A stretch of 64,000 nt of DNA from NCBI GenBank assembly GCA_029245345.1, contig JAQWPM010000012.1, forward strand, positions 434,001 to 498,000. Direction: 5' to 3'. The position numbers were made by a program, and so were the translations under genes. This DNA comes from Longimicrobiales bacterium. Its GTDB lineage: Bacteria; Gemmatimonadota; Gemmatimonadetes; Longimicrobiales; Gaopeijiaceae. This document shows positions 17,801 to 27,258 of the stretch, piece by piece. Every line of letters begins with the position of its first letter. The first letter of the stretch is position 1. The notes beneath the pieces are model-generated. The model was not told the DNA's origin, ran no database searches, and saw only the letters and a list, made by a program, of their open reading frames with translations.

Positions 17801-18977
17801 GATTCTGTGGCACTGGGACATCCCGCTCGTTATCAGTCGCTACGACAACGAGCGTATCTACGCTCTCGGCAGCAGGCTCCTGCGCAGTGACAACCGCGGA
17901 GACGACTGGCAGGTGCTGAGTCCGAACCTCAGTCGCGGGATCGACCGTGACACACTCCCGGTCATGGGGCGCGTGTGGCCGGAGGACGCGGTCTGGAAGA
18001 ACGTCTTTACGAACGACTACGGGATCGGCGTTTCGTTCAGCGAATCGCGTTTCGACGAGAACCTCCTGTATGTAGGAACAGACGACGGCCTCATTCAACG
18101 CAGTGAGGACGGTGGGACGACCTGGACTGAGATGGATGCGTTCCCCGGCATTCCGAAGCTCATCTATGTGTCCGACGTCGTGGCTTCACGTCACGACCCT
18201 GATCGGGTGTACGCCCTGTTCAACAACCACAAACGGGGTGACTTCACACCTTACGCGATGCGCAGCAACGACCGCGGCGCGACGTGGACATCCATCGCTT
18301 CCGATCTACCGGCTCGGAACGTTACCTGGGTGCTGGAGGAAGACCCCGAGCGGGACGATCTGCTCTTCCTAGGAACCGAATTCGGCTTGTTCTTCACGCT
18401 CGACGGGGGCGGCGGTTGGCATGAACTGACGGGGGGAGCGCCCACGATCCCGTACCGAGACATCGAAATCCAGGAACGTGTCGGCGATCTCGTGGTGGCG
18501 ACGTTTGGCCGTGGGTTCTATGTGCTGGACGACTACACGCCACTCCGACAGATCACACCGGAAGTACTCGCGGACGACGCCACGCTTTTCGAACCCCGGC
18601 CGACACCGGTGTACGATGAGCTCAGGTACTACAGCGCGGGCTCGGGTGCCGGCGAGTACGTGGCGCTCAATCCCGACTTTGGAGCGCTTCTCACCTACTA
18701 CCTCTCAGAGCCCGTTCAAGACGCAGAACTCGTGATCGCAATCCGCGACGCAGCCGGTGAAGTGATCGCAGAAGTCGACGTGACGAATGCGGCAGGCCTT
18801 CAACGCGCGACATGGGATCTACGGATTCAACCGAGTGACGAAGCCGGCCAGCGCCGGGGACCGCTCCCCTTGGTGGAGCCCGGAGACTACACGGCGACGC
18901 TCGAAACCCGTTCTGAAGAAGCTGGTGCGGCCCCACTGACGCCCGCCGTAGTCGTGAAGGTGGTGCGACTCAACTAA
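14865..18977 (+). CDS. Fusion: N-acyl-D-amino-acid deacylase + VPS10-like Asp-box propeller
   Basis: This 1370-residue secreted protein joins two proteins that normally stand alone. Residues 1 to about 520 are a full D-aminoacylase-type amidohydrolase: signal peptide, GFIDPHAHAQGD metal site, YDSHLRDES, VNISHIKA and TGSDGSGGHPRKYG. From about residue 525 (YDGMALRSIGPAL) begins a sortilin/VPS10-like 'glycosyl hydrolase' propeller with about ten Asp-box repeats of the S/T-x-D-x-G-x-x-W type (KTDNRGTTW, KTTDGGAHW, RSEDGGTTW). A C-terminal Ig-like segment ends the protein. The junction shows no linker or lost signal peptide. A GAGG element precedes the ATG. Confidence 0.88.
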   Translation: MNTIALLLASLATTTIPQATDTVDVLIRNGLVYDGSGGPGMVLDVGMIGDRITFVGDASADGVYGHRTLDAQGLVVSPGFIDPHAHAQGDLASDNRIRRENRNYLMQGVTTVVVGNDGHGTHAVGETSATYARLGIGTNAALLVGFGSVRGTVLGSSDAAPTPPELNEMRGLVDQAMRDGAVGMSTGLFYNPQSYSTTPEVIELAKVAARYGGVYDSHLRDESSYTIGLIAAVQEAIDIGREAGLAVNISHIKALGVDVWGESEAVLKLIADARADGQRVTADQYPYTASGSSINASLLPRWAQAGGTETLLARLEDADTRERIVTDMTDNLRRRGGAGSLLITGGRNVELRGKTLEEIADEWSLDPIEAAIRIVRDGGAGVASFNMNEDDIATFMSSPFVMTGSDGSGGHPRKYGTFPKKIRTYVLEDSVISMARMIQASSSQPAEVFGLSGRGEISVGAFADIAVFDPGTVRDVATFAEPALLATGMRWVLVNGRFAVDAGQPTGTLSGTVLSRGQTAPPTTYDGMALRSIGPALTTGRISDVAIDHTNKNVWYVGVSSGGVWKTDNRGTTWTPIFDDYGSFSIGAVTLDPVNPDVLWIGTGENASQRSASYGDGIYKSVDGGASFRRMGLLESEHIGDILVDPRDSDVVFAASQGPLWAAGGDRGLFKTTDGGAHWERVLHVSDDTGIADIVFDAFNPDVMYASSYQRRRHVGLLVAGGPEGKIFRSEDGGTRWEEIMDGIPGGDLGRIALEVSPDEAGVVYALVAAQGDASGFFRSGDYGSTWVKQSDYVVVDPQYYGELFADPNRPGRLCAVDVRIQCTADEGVHFEQLTTRGVHSDHHEIIFDPDDPEYMMLGNDGGLFESFDGARTWRHHNNLPITQFYRVGIDDREPFYWVYGGTQDNGTMGGPSRSRVSLGVRSSDWTRIVGGDGFQARIDPTNPDIVYGMSQGARIQRVDMSTSLSTSIAPPQAFDGDTILWHWDIPLVISRYDNERIYALGSRLLRSDNRGDDWQVLSPNLSRGIDRDTLPVMGRVWPEDAVWKNVFTNDYGIGVSFSESRFDENLLYVGTDDGLIQRSEDGGTTWTEMDAFPGIPKLIYVSDVVASRHDPDRVYALFNNHKRGDFTPYAMRSNDRGATWTSIASDLPARNVTWVLEEDPERDDLLFLGTEFGLFFTLDGGGGWHELTGGAPTIPYRDIEIQERVGDLVVATFGRGFYVLDDYTPLRQITPEVLADDATLFEPRPTPVYDELRYYSAGSGAGEYVALNPDFGALLTYYLSEPVQDAELVIAIRDAAGEVIAEVDVTNAAGLQRATWDLRIQPSDEAGQRRGPLPLVEPGDYTATLETRSEEAGAAPLTPAVVVKVVRLN

Positions 18978-19069
18978 TTGCCATCGGCAAGTATTTAGCA
19001 GCACTCTGGACTGGGTCGACGCCGGCGTCCTGCCTTGACACCTTCGAGCGAGCGCCAGAGCGTTCTCCC

Positions 19070-19780
19070 ATGCGTGCCTTCCTTCTAGTCGCAACCGTCG
19101 TTCTGGGGTCGCCGTCCATCGTCGACGCCCAGAGTCCCCGGAACGCCGAACTGACAGCGTTCGAGCGGAGTCGTACTGAGCGCTTCCTGAAGGACCGCCT
19201 CGCCTGTCTCGGGTGTCATCGGTTGGGATCGGAAGGAGGGGCGATCGGCCCGGCATTGGACCAGCTCGCAGATCGTTCAGATCTCGACTACGTGGTCCGG
19301 ATGATCCAGAACCCTTCTGGCACCGTTCCAGGAACGCTCATGCCTCGCCAACCCATGCCGGCCCTCGAGGCGCGTAGGCTCGCGACGTATCTCATGACTA
19401 TCTCTTCCTCGAGGGCCGCTCCGCCAGCCGCGACACAGGCGCCCCCAGCACTGGCCCCCGGCACCCTGGAGGACGGCCCTGCGCTCTATGCTCGACACTG
19501 TGAAGCGTGCCACGGAGAATCTGGAGCGGGAGACGGATGGAATGCGGCGAACCTCCCGACGTCGCCTACATCCCACGCGGACGCCGCTCTTATGAGCGCC
19601 CGGGCAGATGACACCCTGTACGACGGCATTTCGGCGGGTGGTTTCGTGTTGGATCGGAGCAATCTCATGCCCGCGTTCGGCGAGCTGCTCTCACCTACCC
19701 AGATCCGAGCTCTGGTAGCTCATATCCGGACTCTGTGCGCCTGCGAAGGGCCGCCCTGGTCGAACGGAGCCGTTCGATGA
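19070..19780 (+). CDS. Periplasmic diheme cytochrome c
   Basis: The protein has 236 residues and a signal peptide (to about SIVDAQ). Two class I-type c-haem sites are visible, CLGCH in the first half and CEACH in the second, each followed by a likely distal Met (LMPRQPMP; NLMPAFGE). A Pro/Ala-rich linker (PPAATQAPPALAP) separates the two cytochrome folds. It should shuttle electrons in the periplasm. Its stop overlaps the start of the octaheme lipoprotein (ATGA), so they are translated together and probably form a redox chain. Confidence 0.92.
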   Translation: MRAFLLVATVVLGSPSIVDAQSPRNAELTAFERSRTERFLKDRLACLGCHRLGSEGGAIGPALDQLADRSDLDYVVRMIQNPSGTVPGTLMPRQPMPALEARRLATYLMTISSSRAAPPAATQAPPALAPGTLEDGPALYARHCEACHGESGAGDGWNAANLPTSPTSHADAALMSARADDTLYDGISAGGFVLDRSNLMPAFGELLSPTQIRALVAHIRTLCACEGPPWSNGAVR

Positions 19781-22062
19781 GAGCACTGCAGCACGCCCTG
19801 GGGCTCACGCTCGTCCTCGTTGTTGTCGGCTGTGGGAGTGATGCCCCACAGCAGACGGCCACGCTCCTGGCATTCCCCGACCCAATGCCTCGAGCACCCG
19901 CCATCGTCCAGCGAGAGGACTTCCTGGGGTCCGAAGCGTGCGCCGACTGCCACTCCGACCAATACGACGTCTGGACCGAATCCACGCACGGGCGCGCGGG
20001 TGGCGAGCCGAGCCGCGATGTCATCATCGCTCCATTCAATGCTGTTCCCATCCGATTCGAGAACGGTACCGTCACCCCTCGCATTCGGGGCGGTATTTAC
20101 GAATTCGCTGTTCAGCAGGACGGGCACAGCGACGCCGTCTATAGAGTCGACGGCGTCATTGGGGGCGCACACATGATTGGGGGCGGCACGCAAGGATTCA
20201 TAACCCGTGTGGCCGACGGGACCGAGCGTTTTCTCCCGTGGGATTGGTCGTTGGGAGCGGCAGAGTGGTTCTGCAACACGGGGTCGCGCACCAACCAGGG
20301 ATGGGTTCCAATCACGACCGCCATGGCACTGAGCGACTGTGGCGATTGGCCGCCGATCCGGCCCATTGGGACCGTAGCCCGCTACGCCAACTGCCAAGAG
20401 TGCCACGGGAGCCAAATCACGACGACTCTCGATGTGGGTGTCGGATACGACACCCAGTACACCACACTTCAGGTGAACTGTGAATCGTGTCACGGCCCGG
20501 GACGTGAGCACGTGGCCATGGCGGAAGGTCCCGGCTTCGCGGACGACGGGGACATCGGGATCCGCAGCTTGGCGTACCTGGACAAGGACGAGTCCCTGGG
20601 CGTGTGCTTCCAATGCCACGCGCTGAAGGACGTCCTAAAGGAGGGCTACCTGCCAGGCGAGCCTCTTGAGCAGTACTACGCCCTCAAATTTCCAGTGCTC
20701 GGCGACTGGCCCTACTTCGCGGATGGACGTGTTCAGTCGTTCGCATATCAAGGCAATCACCTCGCGAGCGCTTGTTACCTCCAGGGACCCATGGACTGTG
20801 TAAGCTGTCACGAGCCGCACTCACAAAACTACTGGGACATCAATCGTGAGCCCCTGGCGAGTCCGTTCGACGACGGCCAGTGCACGGCGTGCCATGCCTC
20901 CAAAGCGGTCGACGTGGAGGCGCATACGTTCCACCCTGAAGGCACTGACGGCAGCAAATGTGTTTCGTGCCACATGCCGTACCTGCAACACCCTGAGTTG
21001 GGGAACGACATCCCATTCGGCCGTTCGGACCACACCATCGCCAATCCCCGACCCGTCTTCGACGGAGATCTCGGACTCGTTGGTGCATGCGCCCAATGCC
21101 ACACCGACCGATCGACGTTGCAACTGGAGGGTGAGGTACGGGAGCGATGGGGTGAACCGAAACCACACCGACCCGGGGTCTCCGGCCTGGTGGACGAATT
21201 ACGAGCCCGCAACGTGAGCGAGGCGGCTGAAATGCTCCTGCATCCAGACGTGACGGACCCGCTCATCCAATTCCAAGGCCTCAGCCGACTGGTGGACGGG
21301 TATCTGCGCCCGGACGACCCAACCCTACCCGCACAGGTCCGGTCCGGATTGAGCACGCTCGCCTCGAACGTCGACATGGACGTTCGAGCCCTGGCCCTCG
21401 CGGCTCTGCACTACACGAGTGGGAATCAACCTGAGGTCCGTGCTGAGCTCGTCGACGCGCTGACGGAAGCGGACGACGACGAAGCATTGAGAGGACGCTG
21501 GCTCCTTGCCCTCGGGTTCCTAGGTGATCGGGATCGTGACGCTGGAGATGCAACGAGTGCTGTTGCTGCCTACGACAAGGCCCTCGAGCTGCGACCGGCC
21601 GATCCCCGGATCCTCCGCGCAATCGGACAGATGCACAATCAGACCCAGTCGTTCGGCGAGGCAGTTTCGGCACTCCGACTGAGCCTCTCGATTGAGCAGT
21701 CCCACACGCTCACCTGGGTCAACCTGGGCATCGCATTGGCTGGCCAAGGGGATCCGGCCGGCGCACGCCAAGCGTATGAACAGGCCATCTCGCTCAATCC
21801 GCACGAGGCACTCGCCCACTTCAATTTGGGCAATCTGCACCGTCGTGCCGATCGGCTGGACGACGCAGCGGAGGCGTACGCCGCGGCCGTCGCGGCAGAC
21901 CCTGGGCTTGGCGTCGGCCACTTCGAATTGGCACGCGCCTACATTCAGCTCAACCGTCTGCCCGAAGCACTCCCGCACGCACGCCGAGCGGTGGAATTCC
22001 GGCCGGACCACGCCAACTCCCGTCAAATGCTCGCAGACTTGGAACAAGCCGTAGGGGGCTGA
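19777..22062 (+). CDS. Octaheme cytochrome c / TPR lipoprotein
   Basis: The 761-residue product has a lipoprotein signal (LVLVVVGC). Eight CxxCH sites follow: CADCH, CQECH, CESCH, CFQCH, CVSCH, CTACH, CVSCH and CAQCH. The haem domain (to about residue 460) resembles the cytochrome c554/'doubled CxxCH' group. The last ~250 residues are tetratricopeptide repeats (AVAAYDKALELRPADPRILRAI; TWVNLGIALAGQGDPAGARQAYEQAI). The ATG at 19777 fits both the ATGA overlap and the lipobox. It is probably anchored facing the periplasm and accepts electrons from, or delivers them to, the preceding diheme protein; the TPR part may recruit a partner. Confidence 0.92.
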   Translation: MRALQHALGLTLVLVVVGCGSDAPQQTATLLAFPDPMPRAPAIVQREDFLGSEACADCHSDQYDVWTESTHGRAGGEPSRDVIIAPFNAVPIRFENGTVTPRIRGGIYEFAVQQDGHSDAVYRVDGVIGGAHMIGGGTQGFITRVADGTERFLPWDWSLGAAEWFCNTGSRTNQGWVPITTAMALSDCGDWPPIRPIGTVARYANCQECHGSQITTTLDVGVGYDTQYTTLQVNCESCHGPGREHVAMAEGPGFADDGDIGIRSLAYLDKDESLGVCFQCHALKDVLKEGYLPGEPLEQYYALKFPVLGDWPYFADGRVQSFAYQGNHLASACYLQGPMDCVSCHEPHSQNYWDINREPLASPFDDGQCTACHASKAVDVEAHTFHPEGTDGSKCVSCHMPYLQHPELGNDIPFGRSDHTIANPRPVFDGDLGLVGACAQCHTDRSTLQLEGEVRERWGEPKPHRPGVSGLVDELRARNVSEAAEMLLHPDVTDPLIQFQGLSRLVDGYLRPDDPTLPAQVRSGLSTLASNVDMDVRALALAALHYTSGNQPEVRAELVDALTEADDDEALRGRWLLALGFLGDRDRDAGDATSAVAAYDKALELRPADPRILRAIGQMHNQTQSFGEAVSALRLSLSIEQSHTLTWVNLGIALAGQGDPAGARQAYEQAISLNPHEALAHFNLGNLHRRADRLDDAAEAYAAAVAADPGLGVGHFELARAYIQLNRLPEALPHARRAVEFRPDHANSRQMLADLEQAVGG

Positions 22063-22063
22063 C

Positions 22064-23551
22064 ATGACCCACGACGAATACGTCTCGCACGACGCCACTG
22101 CGCTGGCCGTGATGGTACGTGGTGGTCAAGTGACCGCTGTCGAGTTGCTCGAGCTGGCGCTGGCGCGGATAGAAGAGGTTAATCCGGCGCTCAACGCTGT
22201 CATCCGACTCATGGAGGAAGATGCGCGGCAGACCGCGGAGCGTGGCGGCACTGAGGGTGTCTTCTGTGGCGTCCCGTTTCTGGCCAAGGATTTATGTTCA
22301 AGCTACGCCGGACACCCTACCTCGGGGGGGAGCCGGTTGCTCATGGACCTCGTCATGGACCACGACAGCGAGCTGGCGAAGAGAGTTCGCCGGACTGGTG
22401 TGTCCGTCGCCGGGAAGACCAACCTACCAGAGTGGGGCCTTACACCGTTCACGGAATCCGAGCTGTGGGGAGCTTGCCGCAATCCTTGGGACACGAGCCG
22501 AACCCCGGGTGGTTCGAGCGGTGGCTCCGCGGCAGCGGTGGCGGCCGGTGTCGTGCCAATGGCTGGCGGCGGCGACGGGGGTGGCTCAATTCGCATTCCT
22601 GCATCGTGCTGTGGCCTCTTTGGCCTGAAACCCACGCGCGGCCGAGTCCCGACCGGCCCTGACTTCGGGGAACTCTGGCGAGGCGCTGTCGTCGAACACG
22701 TCCTCACACGCTCGGTTCGCGACAGCGCAGCGATGCTCGACGCGACCCACGGGAGAGACGTCGGCGCGCCCTATGAGATCCGCCTCCCGGACCGCCCGTT
22801 CGTGGAGGAGGTGGGATCCGACCCCAGCAAGCTCCGCATCGCGTGGAGCACGAAGCCTATCATGGGCTCTTCCGTCGATCCGGACTGTGTAGCTGCTGTT
22901 GAGGACGCGGTGTCTCTTCTCACCGAGTTGGGGCACGACCTCGTAGAAGACGCTCCGGAGATCGACGGTGCAGCGTTCTCCCAAGCCTTCTTGAGAATGG
23001 TCGCCTCTGAGCTCGGAGCAGACATACGCGACGCAGAAGCGTATCTCGGCCGAAAAGCTCGACGTCACGAATTGGAGCCGCTGACCTGGGCTCTCGGACT
23101 GTTGTCCAAGGCGCTCCCAGCCGGCGAGTACGCTTCGGCGCTCCGTACCATGGAGCGGGTGGGTCGAAGCGTCGGTGGCTTCTTCGAGGGGTATGACATG
23201 GTCCTCACGCCCACTCTAGCCACGCCGCCGGCAAAGATTGGGTCGTTGATGCCGACCTCAATGGAGATTGCACAACTCAAGATCCTAGGTGCACTGGGGT
23301 CAGGTCGACTCATCAAGTGGGCAGGCCTCTTAGAGGAGGCTGCGTCGACCGCGTTCGACTTCATCCCTTGGACGCCCATCTACAACGCAACCGGACAGCC
23401 CGCGATGTCGGTCCCGCTCTTCTGGAACGCAGAGGGCCTGCCCATCGGCGTCCACTTCGTGGCTTCGGTCGGAAACGAAGCGTCGCTGTTTCGCCTGGCA
23501 GGTCAGCTCGAGACGGCCCGACCCTGGTTCGACCGACGCCCCGACATGTAA
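22064..23551 (+). CDS. Amidase signature family amidase
   Basis: The 495-residue cytosolic enzyme carries the Ser-cisSer-Lys triad of the amidase-signature family: Lys75 (FLAKDL), Ser151 ([15 protein letters not shown]) and Ser175 (GGSIRIPAS). The Cys pair after it (PASCCGLFG) and the C-terminal [12 protein letters not shown] motif are typical of GatA-related amidases acting on small amides. No gatB or gatC neighbours are present, so it is unlikely to be the tRNA amidotransferase subunit. It starts one base after the octaheme gene's stop, with GTAGGGGG as ribosome site, so it belongs to the same operon. Confidence 0.9.
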   Translation: MTHDEYVSHDATALAVMVRGGQVTAVELLELALARIEEVNPALNAVIRLMEEDARQTAERGGTEGVFCGVPFLAKDLCSSYAGHPTSGGSRLLMDLVMDHDSELAKRVRRTGVSVAGKTNLPEWGLTPFTESELWGACRNPWDTSRTPGGSSGGSAAAVAAGVVPMAGGGDGGGSIRIPASCCGLFGLKPTRGRVPTGPDFGELWRGAVVEHVLTRSVRDSAAMLDATHGRDVGAPYEIRLPDRPFVEEVGSDPSKLRIAWSTKPIMGSSVDPDCVAAVEDAVSLLTELGHDLVEDAPEIDGAAFSQAFLRMVASELGADIRDAEAYLGRKARRHELEPLTWALGLLSKALPAGEYASALRTMERVGRSVGGFFEGYDMVLTPTLATPPAKIGSLMPTSMEIAQLKILGALGSGRLIKWAGLLEEAASTAFDFIPWTPIYNATGQPAMSVPLFWNAEGLPIGVHFVASVGNEASLFRLAGQLETARPWFDRRPDM

Positions 23552-23566
23552 CCGTCCCCCCCCCGC

Positions 23567-24115
23567 TTACCCGGACGCGTCGTTTCGCTGGAGTGACGCG
23601 ATGTCCACCCAGCGGGGCGCATGATCCGCAGCGCCGAGGAATCTCAGCATCCCCTCGGGTGAGACAGCAGTTGTCATGGCATTGTCGAGCGGGTGGAAGT
23701 TCCAGACCCGAAACGCCTTCAGGCCCTCGTCGAGCGCAATTTGAACGGCTCCGGTGACGTCGTTTGCCACCCCAAATGGAGTGACCGCCCCAGGGATCAC
23801 GCCGAGGTAACTCATGAGGCGTTGCGGGCTACCGAACGAGAACCGTTTGTGTCCGAGCGCCTCGGCGAGTGCACGGAGGTCCACCACACGGTCTTCGAGG
23901 GCAACGACCAGCCACATCGTCCCCTTCTTGTCCCGCACGAAGAGGTTCTTGGTGTGAGCGCCCTCGATCGAGCCTCGGAGCGCCTTGGCCTCTTCAACGG
24001 TAAAGACCGGATCGTGCTCGAACGTCCGGCTGACGATCCCGAGATCTTCGAGGCGCTTGAGTAGTTCGAAGGCAGACAGTGGGGCGGTACCATCAATGAG
24101 GAGCCCTTGGCTCAC
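23567..24115 (-). CDS. YbaK/ProX-type aminoacyl-tRNA editing (prolyl-tRNA deacylase) protein
   Basis: The protein has 182 residues and the YbaK/EbsC fold: N-terminal LLKRLEDLGI, HDPVFTVEEAKALRG, the conserved Lys-containing TKNLFVRDKKG, and the C-terminal GAVTPFGV with substrate-loop features typical of PrdX/ProX. Members hydrolyse Ala or Cys mischarged onto tRNA-Pro in the cytosol. Its ATG overlaps the upstream hydrolase stop by four bases, and it is convergent with the amidase. Confidence 0.9.
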   Translation of the reverse strand: MSQGLLIDGTAPLSAFELLKRLEDLGIVSRTFEHDPVFTVEEAKALRGSIEGAHTKNLFVRDKKGTMWLVVALEDRVVDLRALAEALGHKRFSFGSPQRLMSYLGVIPGAVTPFGVANDVTGAVQIALDEGLKAFRVWNFHPLDNAMTTAVSPEGMLRFLGAADHAPRWVDIASLQRNDASG

Positions 24116-25122
24116 CGCGCATCTCCGATCGCAGCCGTGACAAAATCGAGAACAACTCCGGTGACATTCGTTGTGGACTCGGGCGAGATAATATCGCCGG
24201 CCAGGACGTGGTACCCTCCACGTTCGGCCGCAGCCGTCGGGAGCAGACGCTTTGGCAAACCGCCCATGCGCCCGAACATCGCGACAGAGGCGTCCGGGTC
24301 GACGACGAGATCCTCCGGCGAGTACATCATCAATGTGGGGACAGTGATTTCATCGAGATCGAGCGTGCGAGTCCGTTCCACGACCGCCATCATCGGGAGC
24401 AGCGCGCTGCTGGGGTAACACGTGGTCCAATGAAGCGCCTGTGCCTCGCTGACGGGTTCGAAGCAACGTTCACTACCGAGAGTCACCCGCGCGATCAGGT
24501 TGCCCCACGGCCACAATAACAACTGAGCTGCCGCCGAATTGGGTCCGAAGTTCGGACTGAGAAGGACGAGGGTGGCTATGTCTCCGCGAGCCTGCTCTTG
24601 AGCGGCGGTCCACGTAGCAAGCGTGGCTCCGGTCGACGTGCCAATCAGAATCACTCGCTCGCCGATCGCACGTCCGACAGCCATCGCTTCGGCGGCGTCA
24701 TCGAGCCAGTCTTCCGCTCCGACATCACCCATGGCAGCCGCGTCGCGGCCATGCCCCGCGAGCCGCGCATAATACACGTTGGCGCCGAGCGCTTCACCAA
24801 CCAGACGTGGCACGGGATCGATCTCATGCCGGTCCGCTGAGAAGCCATGCAAGTAAACGATGGAAAGCGGTGTGCGCTCCCGGGCCTCTGGATCCGCCCA
24901 GAGTACGGACTTCGCCTCGCCAGATTTGATGCCAGGCACCGCCGCCTCAGACGCCGCCAAGTACGCATCCACGTCACCGCCCACATCCGGCTCGACCCAT
25001 CTCTCCGCCACGGTCGCCCGCGGGCCGAGAAGCACCGCGATCATCAGCGCTGCCACGGCGACCTTGGGCCAATCTCGGCCCGGCCGGGTCAAAAGAAAGC
25101 CCGGAATGGATGATGTCTTCAT
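24112..25122 (-). CDS. Exported alpha/beta hydrolase (lipase/carboxylesterase-like)
   Basis: About 336 residues are encoded from the ATG at 25122 (MKTSSIPGF), which starts directly before a signal-anchor (VAVAALMIAVLLGPRATVA). The hydrolase core has the oxyanion strand IVYLHGFSADRHE, nucleophile Ser in LIGTSTGATLA, Asp in MYSPEDLVVD and His in GGYHVLAGD. A longer frame from 25209 would add a Pro-rich tail without homology. It resembles monoacylglycerol-lipase/serine aminopeptidase-like enzymes. It is translated with the ProX-like gene. Confidence 0.82.
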   Translation of the reverse strand: MKTSSIPGFLLTRPGRDWPKVAVAALMIAVLLGPRATVAERWVEPDVGGDVDAYLAASEAAVPGIKSGEAKSVLWADPEARERTPLSIVYLHGFSADRHEIDPVPRLVGEALGANVYYARLAGHGRDAAAMGDVGAEDWLDDAAEAMAVGRAIGERVILIGTSTGATLATWTAAQEQARGDIATLVLLSPNFGPNSAAAQLLLWPWGNLIARVTLGSERCFEPVSEAQALHWTTCYPSSALLPMMAVVERTRTLDLDEITVPTLMMYSPEDLVVDPDASVAMFGRMGGLPKRLLPTAAAERGGYHVLAGDIISPESTTNVTGVVLDFVTAAIGDAR

Positions 25123-25273
25123 GGAGTCACAGCTGGGGTATCGAACGCGCCCAACGGTAGTCGGGCCCGTCAGGCTCGGCAACGAAGCGGGCGGATCTGG
25201 CGGGCGCACGAAGCTCTCCTAGCTTCCCCGCCAGGATTCGTACTCCACTACCCCAGACGTCCGAGTTCATTCG

Positions 25274-27220
25274 ATGCTTCGACGCAGTCCTGTGGTGACC
25301 GTTCTCGCGTATGCTCTTCTCGTGGCCGACCCGGCGGCGCTTCGAGCCCAGGCGGGCGCCCTAGATGGCGAATGGAGTGTCTACGGGGGAGACGCCGGTC
25401 ACACCCGATATGCTCCCCTCGACCAAGTCGACGCGTCGAACGCCACAGACCTAGAAATCGTCTGGCGTTGGAACGCGCGGAACTTCGGCTATAACCCGTA
25501 CATTCGAAGCGCGACGACACCGCTCATGGTCAACGGGACGCTGTACGCCACGGCGGGTATTCGGCGCGCGGTCGTCGCAATCGACCCGGGCACCGGAGAG
25601 ACGTTGTGGACCTGGTCGATGGACGAGGGGGAACGTCTGCGGTCGGCGCCCCGAGCCAACCCCGGTCGCGGGGTCGGATATTGGGACAACGGAGGCGGGA
25701 CCGGTCGCATCTTCGTCATCACGCCCGGATATCATCTCGTGGCGCTCGACGCCGAGACCGGACGCCCTGAGGCGGCCTTTGGAGATGGCGGCATAGTCGA
25801 TCTCATGCGAGGGCATCGTGTCCGAGACGGCATCGACCTTGTCGGCACAATCGGGGCGAGTTCTCCACCCACAGTAGTTGGGGATGTCGTCGTCGTGGGT
25901 TCAGCTCAGCACGTGGGCTCCCAACCGCCGTCGCGAAGCAACACGCCGGGCGATGTCCGTGGCTTTGACGCTGAAACCGGTGCACTTCTCTGGACATTCA
26001 AGACGATTCCCGAGTCTGGTGAAGCCGGAGCTGAGACCTGGCAGGAGGGCTCCGCTGCGTACACCGGGAACGCCGGGGTTTGGGCTGCGATGTCGTTCGA
26101 CCCTGAGACCGGGTTCGTTTATTTGCCTACTGAGGCGGCCACTGGAGACTTCTACGGCGGTCACCGGCCCGGTGACAACCTGTTCTCTTCGAGCCTCGTG
26201 TGCTTGGACAGCCGGACAGGTGAAGTTGTTTGGCATTTCCAAACGGTTCACCACGACATCTGGGACTTCGACAACCCGACCGCACCGATCCTGGCGGACA
26301 TCGAAATCGCTGGCGAATCCAAGAAGATCGTGGCCCAGATCACGAAACAGGGCTTTGTCTTCGTCTTCGACAGAATCAGTGGCGAGCCGATTTGGCCGAT
26401 CGAGGAACGGGCAGTCCCACAGAGCGTCGTACCGGGTGAGTGGACCTCGCCTACACAACCGTTTCCGACCCGTCCCGCTCCATTCGACAGAGCCGGCTTC
26501 ACAGAGGACGACCTGCTCGACTTCACCCCGGAGATCCGCGCCCGTGCGGTCGCAGTCGCCAGCCGTTTTCGCATGGGGCCGCTCTACACACCCCCTTCGC
26601 TGGAAGTGGAAGAAGACGGGACGGAAGGAACGCTCATGCTCCCGCACTCCACAGGTGGCGGAAACTGGGAAGCAGGCGCACTCGATCCCGAGACCGGCTT
26701 CCTGTACATCGGCTCACAGACCAACCCGTACGTGCTCTCCCTAATAGAGGGCGGCGATCGTTCCGACATGCGGTACATCCAAGGGCGGAAGAACGCCCAG
26801 ATCGCGCCTGGAGTACCCCTGGTGAAGCCGCCATGGGGTCGCATCACCGCGATCGATCTGTCCACTGGAGAACACGCATGGATGGTCCCCAACGGTGACA
26901 CGCCGCCGCATATCGCGCGCAGGCTGGAAGTCGACCCCTCCACCCTTCCCCGCACCGGGAAGATCTCGAGAGCCGGCACACTCGTGACAAAGACGCTCCT
27001 GTTCGCCGGCGAGGGCATGTCGGGCGATCCGGTCTATCGGGCGTACGACAAAGCTACCGGTGATATCGTAGCCAGGATCGATCTTCCGAACGCGGAGGCC
27101 GGACTTGCCATGACCTACATGCACAGGGGACGGCAGTACATCGTCGTATCGGTGGGAGGAGGAGGAGAGCCGGCAGAACTTGTGGCGCTCGCCTTACCGA
27201 GGGATGGATCTCAGCCCTAG
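25274..27220 (+). CDS. Periplasmic PQQ-dependent dehydrogenase (quinoprotein)
   Basis: The 648-residue protein has a signal peptide (to about ALRAQ) followed by an eight-bladed propeller with tryptophan-docking repeats (AIDPGTGETLWTW, GFDAETGALLWTF, CLDSRTGEVVWHF, AIDLSTGEHAWMV). N-terminal WSVYGGDAGHTRYAPLDQV and QTVHHDIWDFDNPTAP are hallmarks of glucose/alcohol quinoproteins. There is no CxxCH, so it lacks the fused cytochrome domain and must pass electrons to quinone or a separate cytochrome. Such proteins oxidise sugars or alcohols in the periplasm. No PQQ biosynthesis gene lies in the window. Confidence 0.92.
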   Translation: MLRRSPVVTVLAYALLVADPAALRAQAGALDGEWSVYGGDAGHTRYAPLDQVDASNATDLEIVWRWNARNFGYNPYIRSATTPLMVNGTLYATAGIRRAVVAIDPGTGETLWTWSMDEGERLRSAPRANPGRGVGYWDNGGGTGRIFVITPGYHLVALDAETGRPEAAFGDGGIVDLMRGHRVRDGIDLVGTIGASSPPTVVGDVVVVGSAQHVGSQPPSRSNTPGDVRGFDAETGALLWTFKTIPESGEAGAETWQEGSAAYTGNAGVWAAMSFDPETGFVYLPTEAATGDFYGGHRPGDNLFSSSLVCLDSRTGEVVWHFQTVHHDIWDFDNPTAPILADIEIAGESKKIVAQITKQGFVFVFDRISGEPIWPIEERAVPQSVVPGEWTSPTQPFPTRPAPFDRAGFTEDDLLDFTPEIRARAVAVASRFRMGPLYTPPSLEVEEDGTEGTLMLPHSTGGGNWEAGALDPETGFLYIGSQTNPYVLSLIEGGDRSDMRYIQGRKNAQIAPGVPLVKPPWGRITAIDLSTGEHAWMVPNGDTPPHIARRLEVDPSTLPRTGKISRAGTLVTKTLLFAGEGMSGDPVYRAYDKATGDIVARIDLPNAEAGLAMTYMHRGRQYIVVSVGGGGEPAELVALALPRDGSQP

Positions 27221-27258
27221 GATCTAGGCGCCCTCCCTCGGCACCAAACGGAGCAGAC

